DNA of 64,000 nt, from NCBI RefSeq assembly GCF_002844595.1, contig NZ_PJNW01000016.1, positions 156,827-220,826 on the forward strand, read 5' to 3'. The notes under the pieces were generated by a model. It searched no databases. It was not told where the DNA came from and saw only the letters and a program-made list of their open reading frames with translations. How positions within the stretch are numbered: position 1 is the stretch's first letter; every line of letters starts with the position of its first letter. The position numbers were made by a program, and so were the translations under genes. The stretch comes from Pleomorphomonas diazotrophica. Lineage in GTDB: Bacteria > Pseudomonadota > Alphaproteobacteria > Rhizobiales > Pleomorphomonadaceae. Shown here one piece after another: positions 40,429 to 49,107 of this stretch.

Positions 40429-40827
40429 ATGGCGGATGTCAGGGCTATCTGCGCGATCGGCCAGCGCGGCCAGATCGGACTCAACGGCGAGCTTCCCTGG
40501 GAGGGCAATCCCGGGCGCGAGTTCGTCGCCGACGTCGAGCGCTTCTATGAGGTGACGCGCGGCCATGTGATGCTGGCCGGACCGCACACCATCTCCACCC
40601 TGCCCGGCTTCATGCAGTTCGACCGCACGCTCTGCCCCGTGCGCTCCAGCGACCGGCCGGAGGAGGTGCTCGCCCGGTTTGCCGACCGTGTCGTCTATGT
40701 TGCCGGTGGGCCCGCGGTATGGGAGGCCTATGCGGGCTTCATCCGCCATTGGGATATCAACCGCCTGCCCTACGACGGCCCGGCCGACCGCTGGTTCAAG
40801 CCGGAATGGCTGGTGGCGGCCCGCTAA
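40429..40827 (+). CDS. Short dihydrofolate-reductase-like protein
   Basis: A 132-residue protein that aligns with DHFR at its N-terminus (AICAIGQRGQIGLNGELPWE, then FVADVERFYEVTRGHVMLAG, HTISTLPG) and in the NADPH-binding region (VYVAGGPAVWEAY). The active-site Asp of DHFR appears kept in ADVERF after a five-residue insertion. It is about 30 residues shorter than normal DHFR and lacks most of the C-terminal strands. Whether it reduces dihydrofolate is unknown. It is followed by a clear terminator. Confidence 0.75.
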   Translation: MADVRAICAIGQRGQIGLNGELPWEGNPGREFVADVERFYEVTRGHVMLAGPHTISTLPGFMQFDRTLCPVRSSDRPEEVLARFADRVVYVAGGPAVWEAYAGFIRHWDINRLPYDGPADRWFKPEWLVAAR

Positions 40828-40843
40828 ACCCCATCGGACAGCA

Positions 40844-40882
40844 GAAAGGCGCCGGAGCCATGCCTCGGCGCCTTTCGTGTTT
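40844..40882. terminator. Terminator after the DHFR-like gene
   Basis: GAAAGGCGCCG (40844-40854) pairs with CGGCGCCTTTC (40866-40876), followed by GTGTTT. It may also serve the convergent epimerase gene. Confidence 0.78.
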
Positions 40883-40937
40883 CCATGGTATTGAAAAGCG
40901 TTTCCGAACTCCCGGATCAGCGGGCTCTGTTTCCGCC

Positions 40938-41636
40938 TCAAAGGCTCTTCAGCCACTCCATCCGCTTGCCGAGATCGGGAGCGTCGAACACCAGCTTTCC
41001 GGCGACGATCGCCTGTGCGCCCGCCTTTCGCAGCAGCGGCACGGTGTCCTCACGGATGGCGCCGTCAGCCACCAGCACGATGCGATGATCGCTCGGAACC
41101 CCGGCAATGTATTTCCGGGCCTCCTCAAGGCGCTGCGTGGCAGACTGGCTGATCCCCTCGCGCTCGCCGATGCCGGCGCCGAACAGGGTGACCAGTTGGA
41201 CGCGCGGCAGATGGCGGATCAGCTTGGCGACCGGCGTATCGACCTTCAGCACGACGCCAGCGACGAGCCCCAGCTCGTTGATGCGGGCGATGCCGCTATC
41301 GGTGAGAAGCGTGTTCTCGGCATGAATGGAGATGGCATCGGCACCGGCGGCGGCAAACTGGTTGATCTGGTTGATCAGCGCCGGCTCGCCCACCATCAGA
41401 TGGACGTGAATGGGCTTGTCGGTGATGGAACGGATGCGGGCGACGATCTCCGGAAACATCAACAGCGTGTCGGCGAAAACGCCGTCCGAGGCGTCGATGT
41501 GAATGACGTTGGCATAGGGTTCGATGCGAGCCACTTCGTCGGCGATGCGCAGAAGATCCGACGACCACATCGAGAATTCGGTGATCAGGTGGTCGGTCGG
41601 GAGGCGGTCGATCCATCCGGCGGCGGGGCGGTTCAT
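40938..41636 (-). CDS. Ribulose-phosphate 3-epimerase-like TIM-barrel protein
   Basis: A 232-residue protein of the RPE family. The metal-binding pattern is recognisable as HIDASDGVFADTLL (H-x-D-x2-DG) and VHLMVGEPALIN, with VADGAIREDTVPLL near the C-terminus. It differs from housekeeping Rpe (the usual MDGHFVPN reads SDGVFADT), so it is probably an epimerase of another sugar phosphate, like AlsE. It lies near tal and the SorC-type regulator, which fits a carbohydrate role (inference). Confidence 0.82.
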   Translation of the reverse strand: MNRPAAGWIDRLPTDHLITEFSMWSSDLLRIADEVARIEPYANVIHIDASDGVFADTLLMFPEIVARIRSITDKPIHVHLMVGEPALINQINQFAAAGADAISIHAENTLLTDSGIARINELGLVAGVVLKVDTPVAKLIRHLPRVQLVTLFGAGIGEREGISQSATQRLEEARKYIAGVPSDHRIVLVADGAIREDTVPLLRKAGAQAIVAGKLVFDAPDLGKRMEWLKSL

Positions 41637-41740
41637 CAGGCGATTCTCCGGGGGTCAGAACATGCGATGCACCTGCCGGCCGACGGCCCTCGCCGGCCCG
41701 CTGGCGCGCCATGTTCAAGATTGCGCACAAGCACTTGGAT

Positions 41741-41752
41741 AGCACTAGTGCT
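41741..41752. repeat. Perfect 12-bp palindrome upstream of the epimerase gene
   Basis: AGCACTAGTGCT, about 105 bases before the epimerase start; a related sequence GCACAAGCACTT (minus strand AAGTGCTTGTGC) lies beside it at 41725-41736. Possible operator. Confidence 0.4.
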
Positions 41753-41819
41753 TTCGTAGCGAAGAGACTTTTTTCCGGCAGATCCCCGGCGATGCATAGC
41801 TCCCCTGCCTGCAACGCAA

Positions 41820-41842
41820 AGCGGCGGGCCTGGCCCGCCGCT
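41820..41842 (-). terminator. Terminator-like hairpin of the repeat-protein gene
   Basis: AGCGGCGGG (41820-41828) pairs with CCCGCCGCT (41834-41842), and on the minus strand a weak T-rich run follows. It lies 21 bases after the stop at 41864. Confidence 0.6.
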
Positions 41843-41863
41843 CTGTCCGCGTTCGCTGTTCGG

Positions 41864-42391
41864 TCAGGCAACCAGATCGAACAGATAGCTGGTGCTGCTC
41901 GACGAGTTCGACGAACCGTTGGCACCGTAAGAGGTCTGGCTGCTTTCGGCGAGCGCCTCCTGAAGTTGCTTCAGAATATCGGCGATCGACGTGCCGGACG
42001 ACGAACCATCGTTCAGGGCATCAGTCGACTGATCATCTTCGGGCGGCGGCCCCGGAGGCGGTCCACCGGCACCCTGAGCGTCCTTTGAGAAGGCTTCATC
42101 GAAGACTTTGGCCAACTCATCGGCCTGATCGGCGGTCAGCGTACCGGCATCGACCTGCTGCTGGATCAGGTCGGTGATCTTCTCTTTCATCTCGTCGGGA
42201 GACGGCGGCTTGCCGCCTGGCGCTTCGCTCGAGCGGCCGCTCGACAACGTCTCGTCGATGCTCTCGAGTGCCGAAGCAAGCGCGGACTGGTCAGACGACT
42301 TGATGCTGCCCGTGCTGATGTCCGACTGGAGTGTCGACTGCAGCCGGGCAAGCGGCGACTGATGTAGGCTGGTGGAAGAAATCGAGGTCAT
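41864..42391 (-). CDS. Protein of unknown function with two EF-hand-like helical repeats
   Basis: A 175-residue acidic, soluble-looking protein without signal peptide. Two similar segments are visible: ISTGSIKSSDQSALASALES and VDAGTLTADQADELAKVFDE. These look like helix-turn-helix halves related to EF-hand proteins of Rhizobiales but lack a full calcium loop. A Pro/Gly-rich linker (GGPPPGPPPEDD) and a Ser/Asn-rich tail follow. ATG 42391 has GAGGG upstream. It is divergent from the two-component pair. No function can be assigned. Confidence 0.7.
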   Translation of the reverse strand: MTSISSTSLHQSPLARLQSTLQSDISTGSIKSSDQSALASALESIDETLSSGRSSEAPGGKPPSPDEMKEKITDLIQQQVDAGTLTADQADELAKVFDEAFSKDAQGAGGPPPGPPPEDDQSTDALNDGSSSGTSIADILKQLQEALAESSQTSYGANGSSNSSSSTSYLFDLVA

Positions 42392-42592
42392 TTTCAACCC
42401 TCGGGTTGGAGCCTTACGCATTACCTGCAAGGAGCCAAACGCCCTGTCCGTTAACGAGCGGTAACCACTTCATCCACGCGGTAACGGGGTGTTTCGACAG
42501 TCACGAGAAGAAACATCCGGATACAAAATAACTGTCGTGGCAGGCCACCCGAGTGCTAAAGCTCGGCCGTTGAATGGAGATGGCCTTTCTTC

Positions 42593-43306
42593 ATGCAGAA
42601 CCACATCCTGCTTGTCGAAGACGATAACGACATCAATACGCTGGTCTCGCGCTATCTGAAGGCGAACGACTGCCGCGTATCTGTGGCCCGTGACGGCCGT
42701 GAGATGGATCGTATCCTGACGACTTCTCGCGTCGACATCGTCTTGCTCGACATCATGCTGCCCGGCGAGGATGGGCTCAGCATCTGCCGGCGTCTGCGCA
42801 ACACCTCGACCATGCCAATCATCATCCTGTCGGCGCGCGGCGAGGAGATCGACCGTGTGGTCGGCCTGGAGATCGGGGCCGACGACTATCTCGCCAAGCC
42901 CTTCAGCGCCCGCGAGCTTCTGGCTCGCATTCGGGCCATTCTGAGAAGAAGCAGTCTGCCGGCCGCCAAGACGACACGGTCGGAAGCACGCCGCCTCAGC
43001 TTCTCCGGTTGGGTGATCGACACCCGCGAACGCAGCCTGACAACGCCATCGGGCGCCAGGGCGACACTGACCGGCGCCGAGTTCGACCTCCTGGTCGCCT
43101 TCGCCGAGCGATCCGGCATTACGCTCAGCCGCGACCAACTCCTGGAGTTGACGCAGGGCCGTCTCGCCGCGCCTTTCGAGCGGTCCATCGACATTCTGGT
43201 AAGCCGCCTGAGGCGCAAGCTGTCGCCCGATGACGACAAGTCGGATTTCATCCGAACTATCCGCTCGGAAGGCTATCTGTTCACGCCGGAAGTGACGGCC
43301 TCATGA
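42593..43306 (+). CDS. OmpR-family response regulator
   Basis: A 237-residue response regulator: receiver (about 4-118) with phospho-acceptor Asp in IVLLDIMLPGEDG, Lys in YLAKPF, and a winged-helix DNA-binding domain (about 140-230; LSRDQLLELTQGR, then ILVSRLRRKL, TIRSEGYLF). It overlaps the histidine kinase gene by four bases (ATGA), so the two work as a pair. The target genes are not evident from the surroundings. Confidence 0.94.
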   Translation: MQNHILLVEDDNDINTLVSRYLKANDCRVSVARDGREMDRILTTSRVDIVLLDIMLPGEDGLSICRRLRNTSTMPIIILSARGEEIDRVVGLEIGADDYLAKPFSARELLARIRAILRRSSLPAAKTTRSEARRLSFSGWVIDTRERSLTTPSGARATLTGAEFDLLVAFAERSGITLSRDQLLELTQGRLAAPFERSIDILVSRLRRKLSPDDDKSDFIRTIRSEGYLFTPEVTAS

Positions 43307-44616
43307 TCGGCAGAATTCTGCGCCTGGTTTTCGGCTCTGTCGCAGGTCAGGTCATCGTCTTGCTGGTGCTTTCGATTGCCACGATGCACGGGCTTCTGAC
43401 CGCTTATTTCTTCCTGTCCAATCCGCGCACCGTCCTCTCCACTTCACCGGGCGAGACAACGGGTGAAATAGGCGCGGCGGCTCACATGCTGGCCTCCGCC
43501 AGCCCATCTGACAGGCCAAGGCTCGTGGAGTTTCTGAAAGCGGCGCTGCCGTCCATCGCGGCCTGCGGCACGCCGGTGCCCGAGAATGCCGAAGAAGTCA
43601 GGTTCGGGCCGCTCGCCTCCCGGCTGGGAAACGCTGCCTCCGCCTACAAGGTGTTCGACGACCCGCCGGCACCGGGCGACGAACTGGCCGGACCGCTCTT
43701 TTTGGTACTGTCGGACAAGAGCTGCTATCGACTCGATCTGCCCAAAGCGCAGGGCCCGCGTTTCTTCGGACCGACCACTATCGTGCTTGGTTTCCTTTTG
43801 CTCACGACCGTGGTGCTGGTCAGTTGGGCCATGATGGTCATCATCAGGCCGCTTCGGCGTTTCGAAGCTGCCGTCGAGCGTTTGCGTGACATGCGTTCCG
43901 ACGTCTCGGTTCCGGAAATCGGTCCACGCGAGCTGCGATCGACAATCTCTGCCTTCAATCGCATGCGCGCACGTATCGGCAAGCTGATGGCCGAGAGGAC
44001 CACCATGCTGGCCGCCGTCAGTCACGATCTCAGAACCCCGATCACCCGCCTCAGATTGCGCGCCGAGTTCATCGAGGATGAGACGATCCGCGAGCCCATG
44101 CTGGCGGATCTCGACCATATGGCAGCCCTGGCCCAGGCCGCTCTCGTTCATCTCTCCGGCACCGACAGTCCAGGACCTTTCGATCAGACCGATCTGCCGA
44201 GCTTGTTGCAGACCGTTGCGGATCAGTTCGCCGATCTTGGTCACGCCGTTTCCTACGAAGGTCCGAGCCGGCTTACCGCTCGCGTTCGCCATCGAGATAT
44301 CCTGAGGGCGGTGTCCAATCTCGTCGAAAACGCCGTGCGCTACGGCGACAAGGTCGTCGTGTCGCTCAAGTCGTTACCGGATCGCCAGCTTGCCATTTCA
44401 GTTGCCGACAATGGCCCCGGCATTCCCGTTGCCGAGCGCGACCGCCTGCTCGAACCCTTCGTGCGTGGCGACAGTGCCCGCAGTTCGCTGCCGAACTCCG
44501 GCTTCGGACTGGGGCTCACCGTTGCACGCGATGTGGCCGAAGCCCACGGCGGTCGCATCGTGCTGACGGACAATCCGCCGCGGGGCCTGCTGGCGACATT
44601 GGAAATCGACAGATAG
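43303..44616 (+). CDS. Sensor histidine kinase (EnvZ-like)
   Basis: A 437-residue membrane kinase with two transmembrane helices (about 10-35 and 160-185), a periplasmic domain of about 125 residues, HAMP, and a kinase core: H-box AVSHDLRTPITRLRLRAE, N-box NLVENAVRYG, G1 DNGPGIP and G2 GFGLGLTVARDVAEAHGG. Two periplasmic cysteines (AACGTPV, KSCYRLD) may form a disulfide or bind a ligand. It phosphorylates the regulator encoded just upstream. Confidence 0.94.
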   Translation: MIGRILRLVFGSVAGQVIVLLVLSIATMHGLLTAYFFLSNPRTVLSTSPGETTGEIGAAAHMLASASPSDRPRLVEFLKAALPSIAACGTPVPENAEEVRFGPLASRLGNAASAYKVFDDPPAPGDELAGPLFLVLSDKSCYRLDLPKAQGPRFFGPTTIVLGFLLLTTVVLVSWAMMVIIRPLRRFEAAVERLRDMRSDVSVPEIGPRELRSTISAFNRMRARIGKLMAERTTMLAAVSHDLRTPITRLRLRAEFIEDETIREPMLADLDHMAALAQAALVHLSGTDSPGPFDQTDLPSLLQTVADQFADLGHAVSYEGPSRLTARVRHRDILRAVSNLVENAVRYGDKVVVSLKSLPDRQLAISVADNGPGIPVAERDRLLEPFVRGDSARSSLPNSGFGLGLTVARDVAEAHGGRIVLTDNPPRGLLATLEIDR

Positions 44617-44628
44617 GCCCGAAATCAT

Positions 44629-44656
44629 ACGGCCGGCGAGTTTCCCCGCCGGCCGT
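44629..44656 (+). terminator. Terminator-like hairpin after the histidine kinase gene
   Basis: ACGGCCGGCG (44629-44638) pairs with CGCCGGCCGT (44647-44656); only CTGTTCTT follows, so the T-tract is weak. It lies between convergent genes. Confidence 0.6.
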
Positions 44657-44680
44657 CTGTTCTTACAGAAGCGACCGAGG

Positions 44681-45688
44681 TCAGCCGTCCTTGGCAAGGC
44701 TCGCCAACGTCCAGCCGAACATCTCGGTGTGGATGGTGTTGACCTTGAACTCGTAGCCAGCTGCCTTGGCGTTGATCGCTTTGGCGGCATCGGCTGCCTT
44801 GGGGTCGATCGCCTCGGCGGTGAGACGGATCCACCCCCTGCCGGGTTCATCCGCTGCCGGCACGGCCGTTGCGGTCACCACGAGACCATTGGACGTCTCG
44901 TAACGCAGGCGCGTGGCGTTGCCGATGGTCGCTGGCGTTTCCTTGCGGACATCGGTGAAGTCGAAGCCTTGCAGGAAGGCGGTGACGCGATTGGCCTTGC
45001 CTTCGTCGGGCGCCTTGCCGTCCGGCAGCGACGCCGGCAGCAGCTTGTCGCCGGTGCGCAGGAAATCGACCGAAGTGCCCGATGCATCGGTCAGCGTCAC
45101 CTTGGCCAGATCGGCCGGTTTGATGTCGGTGAGACGGGCATCGAACCAGTCGGCGCGGGCCGCGGGCATGTCGAGCGAGCCGCGCACCAGATAGGCCTGC
45201 GGGCTGCCTTCGAGGCGGACATACTGGCCGCCGCGGCTGCCGCCGACCGTATAGTCCTTGGAACCGGCATAAACGGCAGCGATCGGCTTGCCCGCCTTGT
45301 CGAGCAGCTCAACCTTGGTGGCCGCGCCCTCGGCGGCCGCAGGATCGGCAAGACCAAGATCGACGTAGCGGTCCGGCTTGTCGGTCTTGTCCTCGTCGAT
45401 GGTCAGCGTTGCCAGCGACGACACCAGCTTGCGCACCCCTTCGATCTGCGCCGGATAGCCCGAGGCATCGACGAAGCGCTCGCCGTCACGCGTCAGCGTG
45501 GTGGTGTCCTTGCCGACGGTGACAACCAGGCGATCGACCGAAGCGGAGGTTTTCACGAGCCCCGGCAGGAGTGCCCGGCCGCGGTCGGCGACGGCACTGT
45601 CGGCAGCGGTTCCGCCTGCGACCACTACGGCTGCGATGACGGCAGCGGCGGTAACGACGGCAAGACCAATGAGCGATTTCGGCGTCAT
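44681..45688 (-). CDS. DUF4340 protein of a Gld-type ABC operon
   Basis: A 335-residue protein with one N-terminal membrane helix (SLIGLAVVTAAAVIAAVVVA) and a large extracytoplasmic part with repeated beta-strand patterns typical of DUF4340 (DLGLADPAAAEGAATKVELL; GGSRGGQYVRLEG). DUF4340 proteins often sit beside GldG-like ABC auxiliary proteins; the function is unknown. It is the last gene of a four-gene operon (49107 down to 44681). Confidence 0.87.
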   Translation of the reverse strand: MTPKSLIGLAVVTAAAVIAAVVVAGGTAADSAVADRGRALLPGLVKTSASVDRLVVTVGKDTTTLTRDGERFVDASGYPAQIEGVRKLVSSLATLTIDEDKTDKPDRYVDLGLADPAAAEGAATKVELLDKAGKPIAAVYAGSKDYTVGGSRGGQYVRLEGSPQAYLVRGSLDMPAARADWFDARLTDIKPADLAKVTLTDASGTSVDFLRTGDKLLPASLPDGKAPDEGKANRVTAFLQGFDFTDVRKETPATIGNATRLRYETSNGLVVTATAVPAADEPGRGWIRLTAEAIDPKAADAAKAINAKAAGYEFKVNTIHTEMFGWTLASLAKDG

Positions 45689-45710
45689 GTGTTGTAACTC
45701 CTCATTGGAC

Positions 45711-47585
45711 TCAGGCTTTGCGAGCCGGCACCGGCCGCCGAGGCCGGCGGAGGGCGAAGACGAGAGCGATGAGCGCCACCGCCGCCGGCACGACGCCGAT
45801 GATCAGGATCATGATCCAGTTCTTGAGGCTCGCGACATCGGCGCGGAGCTGATACTGCACCTCACGCAGTTCGGCACGCGCCGACAGAAGATCGGACTTG
45901 AAGGTCTCGATCGTCTTGGCCTGCTCGGCGGAGACCAACTCGCCGTCCTTGGCCTCGCCGGTGACGGACGCATCCTTCAGCTTCTTTTCCGTGTCGGCGA
46001 TGCGCTGCGTCAGCTCCTGCTGCTTGGCGAGGAAGCGCTCCTCGGCGGCCCGTTCCAGCGCATCGATGCGGGTGAACGGACGCCAGGAGACGGTGCGGCT
46101 GCGGAGATCGGCCAGCGCCACGCCGCCGGCCATCTGCTCGATGGCATTGAGCAGGAAGTCGCCATTGTTGGCGAAGGCCTGCGCCACCTGCCGGCCGAGC
46201 ACGTTCTGCTTCTGAAGCCAGTTGCGGTCGGACAGCATGTCGGCATCGCCGACCAGGATGACGTTGGGCGACGAAGCGCTTTCCTTGATCGGCGCCGCTT
46301 CGGCAGCCGAATCCTTCGGTTTGCCGTCCGGGAAGGCGGTGTGAAGCTTGCCTTCGAGGCGCGCCGCGACCACAGGACGAACACCGGCCCTCTCGATCTT
46401 GGCGAGAAGCGCGCGCGGGTCGCCGTAGGGATCGGCCGCTTCGCCGGCCGGCAGAAGTCCGGCATCGGCAGAGGCGTACATCAGCGGCTTCAGCGTCGCA
46501 TCCTTGCCGGTAGCGGTGAAGCTGCCGGCGGTGGTCATGACCACGGCGTTCAGCTTGGACGTGACGGCATCGCCCCGGTCGAAGCCGTCGTCATGGATGG
46601 CGAACCAGGGATAGTTGGCCACCTCGGCCTGACGACCACCGATGTTGCGGACGGTGCGGATCGCCCAATCAGGATCGCCGACCGCCTTCTTGGCGTCGAA
46701 GCCGACGCCCCAGGCGTCGAACATCTTCTGGAAGTCGGTGGCGTTGTTCTCCACCGGCATTCCGGGCTGGGGTCCCACCTGCGTTTCCGCGAAAGGATCG
46801 GCGAACACCAGCGTGGCACCACCGGACAGCACCCACTGATCGAGCGTATAGAGGGTGCGATCGCTGAGCTTCTGCGGCTGCACCACCAGCACGACGCGGG
46901 TGTTGTCGGGCAGCTTGTCGATGTCGCCGCCGATGGTCTCGACGCTGTAGGTCTCCTTCAGCATCGTGAGGATCTGGGTCGGCTCCTGCCCGGCCATCGG
47001 GTTGCCGGCCATGCCGAGACCGTCGAGAAGCGCGACCACCGGCTTCTTGGGTTGGCCCAGCTCGGCGACGAGCCGCGTCAGGTCGTATTCCAGGAAAGCC
47101 TCGCGGTCAGGCGTGAACACCGGAATGTTGGCCGAACCGTTGGTCGAGTTGGTGGCGGCGAGGCCGAAATAGATCGGGTCGGAACTGCCGTCGAGGCTGA
47201 TGCGGTTGATGCCGAGGCCGACGGCGCGGTCTTCTTCTTCCGAATAGGGCTGCGGGTCGATTACCTCGAGCGTGATCTTGCCGTGCGACAGGCTCTCGTA
47301 CGTGTCGAGCATGGCCCGGACGCGCGAGGCATAAGCGGACAGAGCCGGCGCCGCCTCGTGCAGGCCCGCCGACATGAAGAGGCGCATGTGGATCGGCTCG
47401 TCGAGCTTGTCGAGCATGGCCACGGTGCCGCCTGACAGCGAATAGAGCCCGCCATCGGTGAGATCGATGCGGCTCGAACGGAATAGCGTCGCCGACAGCG
47501 AGTTGACGGCAAGATAAAGGATGACCGCCAGAACGGCGCCGACGGCGACGAGACGGGACTTGGGGATCCGGTTGAACTTGGACAT
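45711..47585 (-). CDS. GldG-like ABC auxiliary protein
   Basis: A 624-residue protein with an N-terminal helix (LVAVGAVLAVILYLAVNSL), a large extracytoplasmic GldG/ABC-auxiliary domain (VTVRFMSAG-like start: EPIHMRLFMSAGLHEAAPAL; then NSTNGSANIPVFTPDREAFL) and a final membrane helix (WIMILIIGVVPAAVALIALV) after a coiled coil. In Bacteroidetes GldG works with GldA and GldF in gliding; here it is an alphaproteobacterial relative of unknown function. It starts eight bases after the permease stop. Confidence 0.87.
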   Translation of the reverse strand: MSKFNRIPKSRLVAVGAVLAVILYLAVNSLSATLFRSSRIDLTDGGLYSLSGGTVAMLDKLDEPIHMRLFMSAGLHEAAPALSAYASRVRAMLDTYESLSHGKITLEVIDPQPYSEEEDRAVGLGINRISLDGSSDPIYFGLAATNSTNGSANIPVFTPDREAFLEYDLTRLVAELGQPKKPVVALLDGLGMAGNPMAGQEPTQILTMLKETYSVETIGGDIDKLPDNTRVVLVVQPQKLSDRTLYTLDQWVLSGGATLVFADPFAETQVGPQPGMPVENNATDFQKMFDAWGVGFDAKKAVGDPDWAIRTVRNIGGRQAEVANYPWFAIHDDGFDRGDAVTSKLNAVVMTTAGSFTATGKDATLKPLMYASADAGLLPAGEAADPYGDPRALLAKIERAGVRPVVAARLEGKLHTAFPDGKPKDSAAEAAPIKESASSPNVILVGDADMLSDRNWLQKQNVLGRQVAQAFANNGDFLLNAIEQMAGGVALADLRSRTVSWRPFTRIDALERAAEERFLAKQQELTQRIADTEKKLKDASVTGEAKDGELVSAEQAKTIETFKSDLLSARAELREVQYQLRADVASLKNWIMILIIGVVPAAVALIALVFALRRPRRPVPARKA

Positions 47586-47593
47586 CGCGGACC

Positions 47594-48340
47594 TCAGGCG
47601 GCTTTCTTGGCGTCGACGACCTGGACGTTGATCCAGAGCGCGAGCACGATGGTCGACAGGAACAAGATGACGGCCGGCACCTCAAGGACACCGCGCGTCA
47701 GCCGGTCGAAGTTGGTGATGAAGGACAGCGACTGCACCAGATCGACCACGAAGGCCGGCGCCCAACCGCGCAGCGCCGCCAGCACCAGGTTGGTGCCGGA
47801 CATCACCAGCAGGAAGGACACGATGGCGGCGAGGATGAAGGCGATGACCTGGTTCTTGGTCATGGCCGAGATGCAGGCGGAGATCGCCAGGAAGGCACCG
47901 GCCATCAGGAAGGAACCGATGTAGCTTGCCACCACGATGCCGTTGTCCGGCGAGCCGAGGTAGAGCGTCACCAGCCAGAAGCTCATGGTGAGCACCAGCG
48001 CCACGGCCGTGAAGGCCCAACCGGCCAGGAACTTGCCGATCACCACCTCATGGGCACGTACCGGCAGCGTCATCAGCAGCTCGATGACACCGGAGCGGCG
48101 CTCGTCAGCCCAGAGCCGCATGCCGATGGCCGGCATCAGGATCAGGAACAGCCAGGGGTGCCAGGCGAAGAACGGACCAAGGTCGGCCTGCCCGCGCTCG
48201 AAGAAACCGCCGGCGAAGAAGGCGAGGCCGGCCGAAAGGGCGAGGAATACCAGAAGGAACACGGCGGCGAGCGGCGTCGCGAAATAGGCGCGGAACTCGC
48301 GGCCGAACACCAGTGCAATGGTGCGGAAAGAGGTTTTCAT
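47594..48340 (-). CDS. ABC-2 type permease (GldF-like)
   Basis: A 248-residue permease with six hydrophobic helices and the ABC-2 pattern (MKTSFRTIALVFGREFRAYF; LFLILMPAIGMRLWADERRSG; IELLMTLPV). It should form a channel with the ATPase encoded upstream. Nothing shows the substrate. It lies 26 bases after the ATPase gene in the same operon. Confidence 0.9.
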   Translation of the reverse strand: MKTSFRTIALVFGREFRAYFATPLAAVFLLVFLALSAGLAFFAGGFFERGQADLGPFFAWHPWLFLILMPAIGMRLWADERRSGVIELLMTLPVRAHEVVIGKFLAGWAFTAVALVLTMSFWLVTLYLGSPDNGIVVASYIGSFLMAGAFLAISACISAMTKNQVIAFILAAIVSFLLVMSGTNLVLAALRGWAPAFVVDLVQSLSFITNFDRLTRGVLEVPAVILFLSTIVLALWINVQVVDAKKAA

Positions 48341-48366
48341 CGGATCGTCTCCGGAAGGGAAGCGGC

Positions 48367-49107
48367 TCAGGCGGCCTTGCTGCCGGTGATGGAGCGGAAG
48401 ACCGTTTCGAGCGACGGCCGCTGGCCATCGACGGCGGCGGCATCTAGCAGGGCGGACGGGGTCGCATCGGCAACCACCCTGCCCTCGGCGATGATGACGA
48501 CGCGGCTGCAGATCGCCTCGACCTCCTCGAGAATATGCGTCGAGATGACGATGGCCTTGCCCGGCGCGATCGCCGAGATCAGCTCGCGCATGTCGTGCTT
48601 CTGGTTGGGATCGAGGCCGTCGGTCGGCTCGTCGAGGATTAGCACCTCCGGGTCGTGGATCAACGCCTGAGCGATGCCGACGCGCCGCTTGAAGCCCTTG
48701 GAGAGCGCATCGATCGGACGATTCCAGACAGCGGCGAGATTGACCCGCTCCACCATTTCGGCGAGGCGCTCGCCAAGCACGGCACCGGACAGGCCACGCA
48801 TGCGGCCGACAAAGGCAAGGAAATCGGCGACCGTCATGTCGCCATAGGCCGGCGCCCCCTCGGGAAGGTAGCCGAGATGACGACGGGCAGCGATGGGATC
48901 TGCGAACACGTCATGGCCGGCGATCGAGGCGGTGCCGGCATCCGGCTCCAGAAAGCCGGTCAGCATCTTCATGGTCGTCGACTTGCCGGCGCCGTTGGGG
49001 CCGAGGAAACCAACGACCTCGCCACGGCTCACCTCAAGGCTGACACCATCGACGGCGCGCAGTCTCGAAAACGTCTTCACCAGGCCGGTGGCCTGAACGA
49101 GTTGCAT
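48367..49107 (-). CDS. ABC transporter ATPase (GldA-like)
   Basis: A 246-residue ABC ATPase: Walker A GPNGAGKSTT near residue 38, an LSKGFKRRVGIAQA signature (Lys replaces the second Gly of LSGGQ, as in many GldA/CcmA-type ATPases), Walker B LILDEPTDGLDP. ATG 49107 has GGAGGAAAAGG upstream. It begins the four-gene operon ATPase-permease-GldG-DUF4340, read leftward and divergent from eutB. Confidence 0.92.
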   Translation of the reverse strand: MQLVQATGLVKTFSRLRAVDGVSLEVSRGEVVGFLGPNGAGKSTTMKMLTGFLEPDAGTASIAGHDVFADPIAARRHLGYLPEGAPAYGDMTVADFLAFVGRMRGLSGAVLGERLAEMVERVNLAAVWNRPIDALSKGFKRRVGIAQALIHDPEVLILDEPTDGLDPNQKHDMRELISAIAPGKAIVISTHILEEVEAICSRVVIIAEGRVVADATPSALLDAAAVDGQRPSLETVFRSITGSKAA

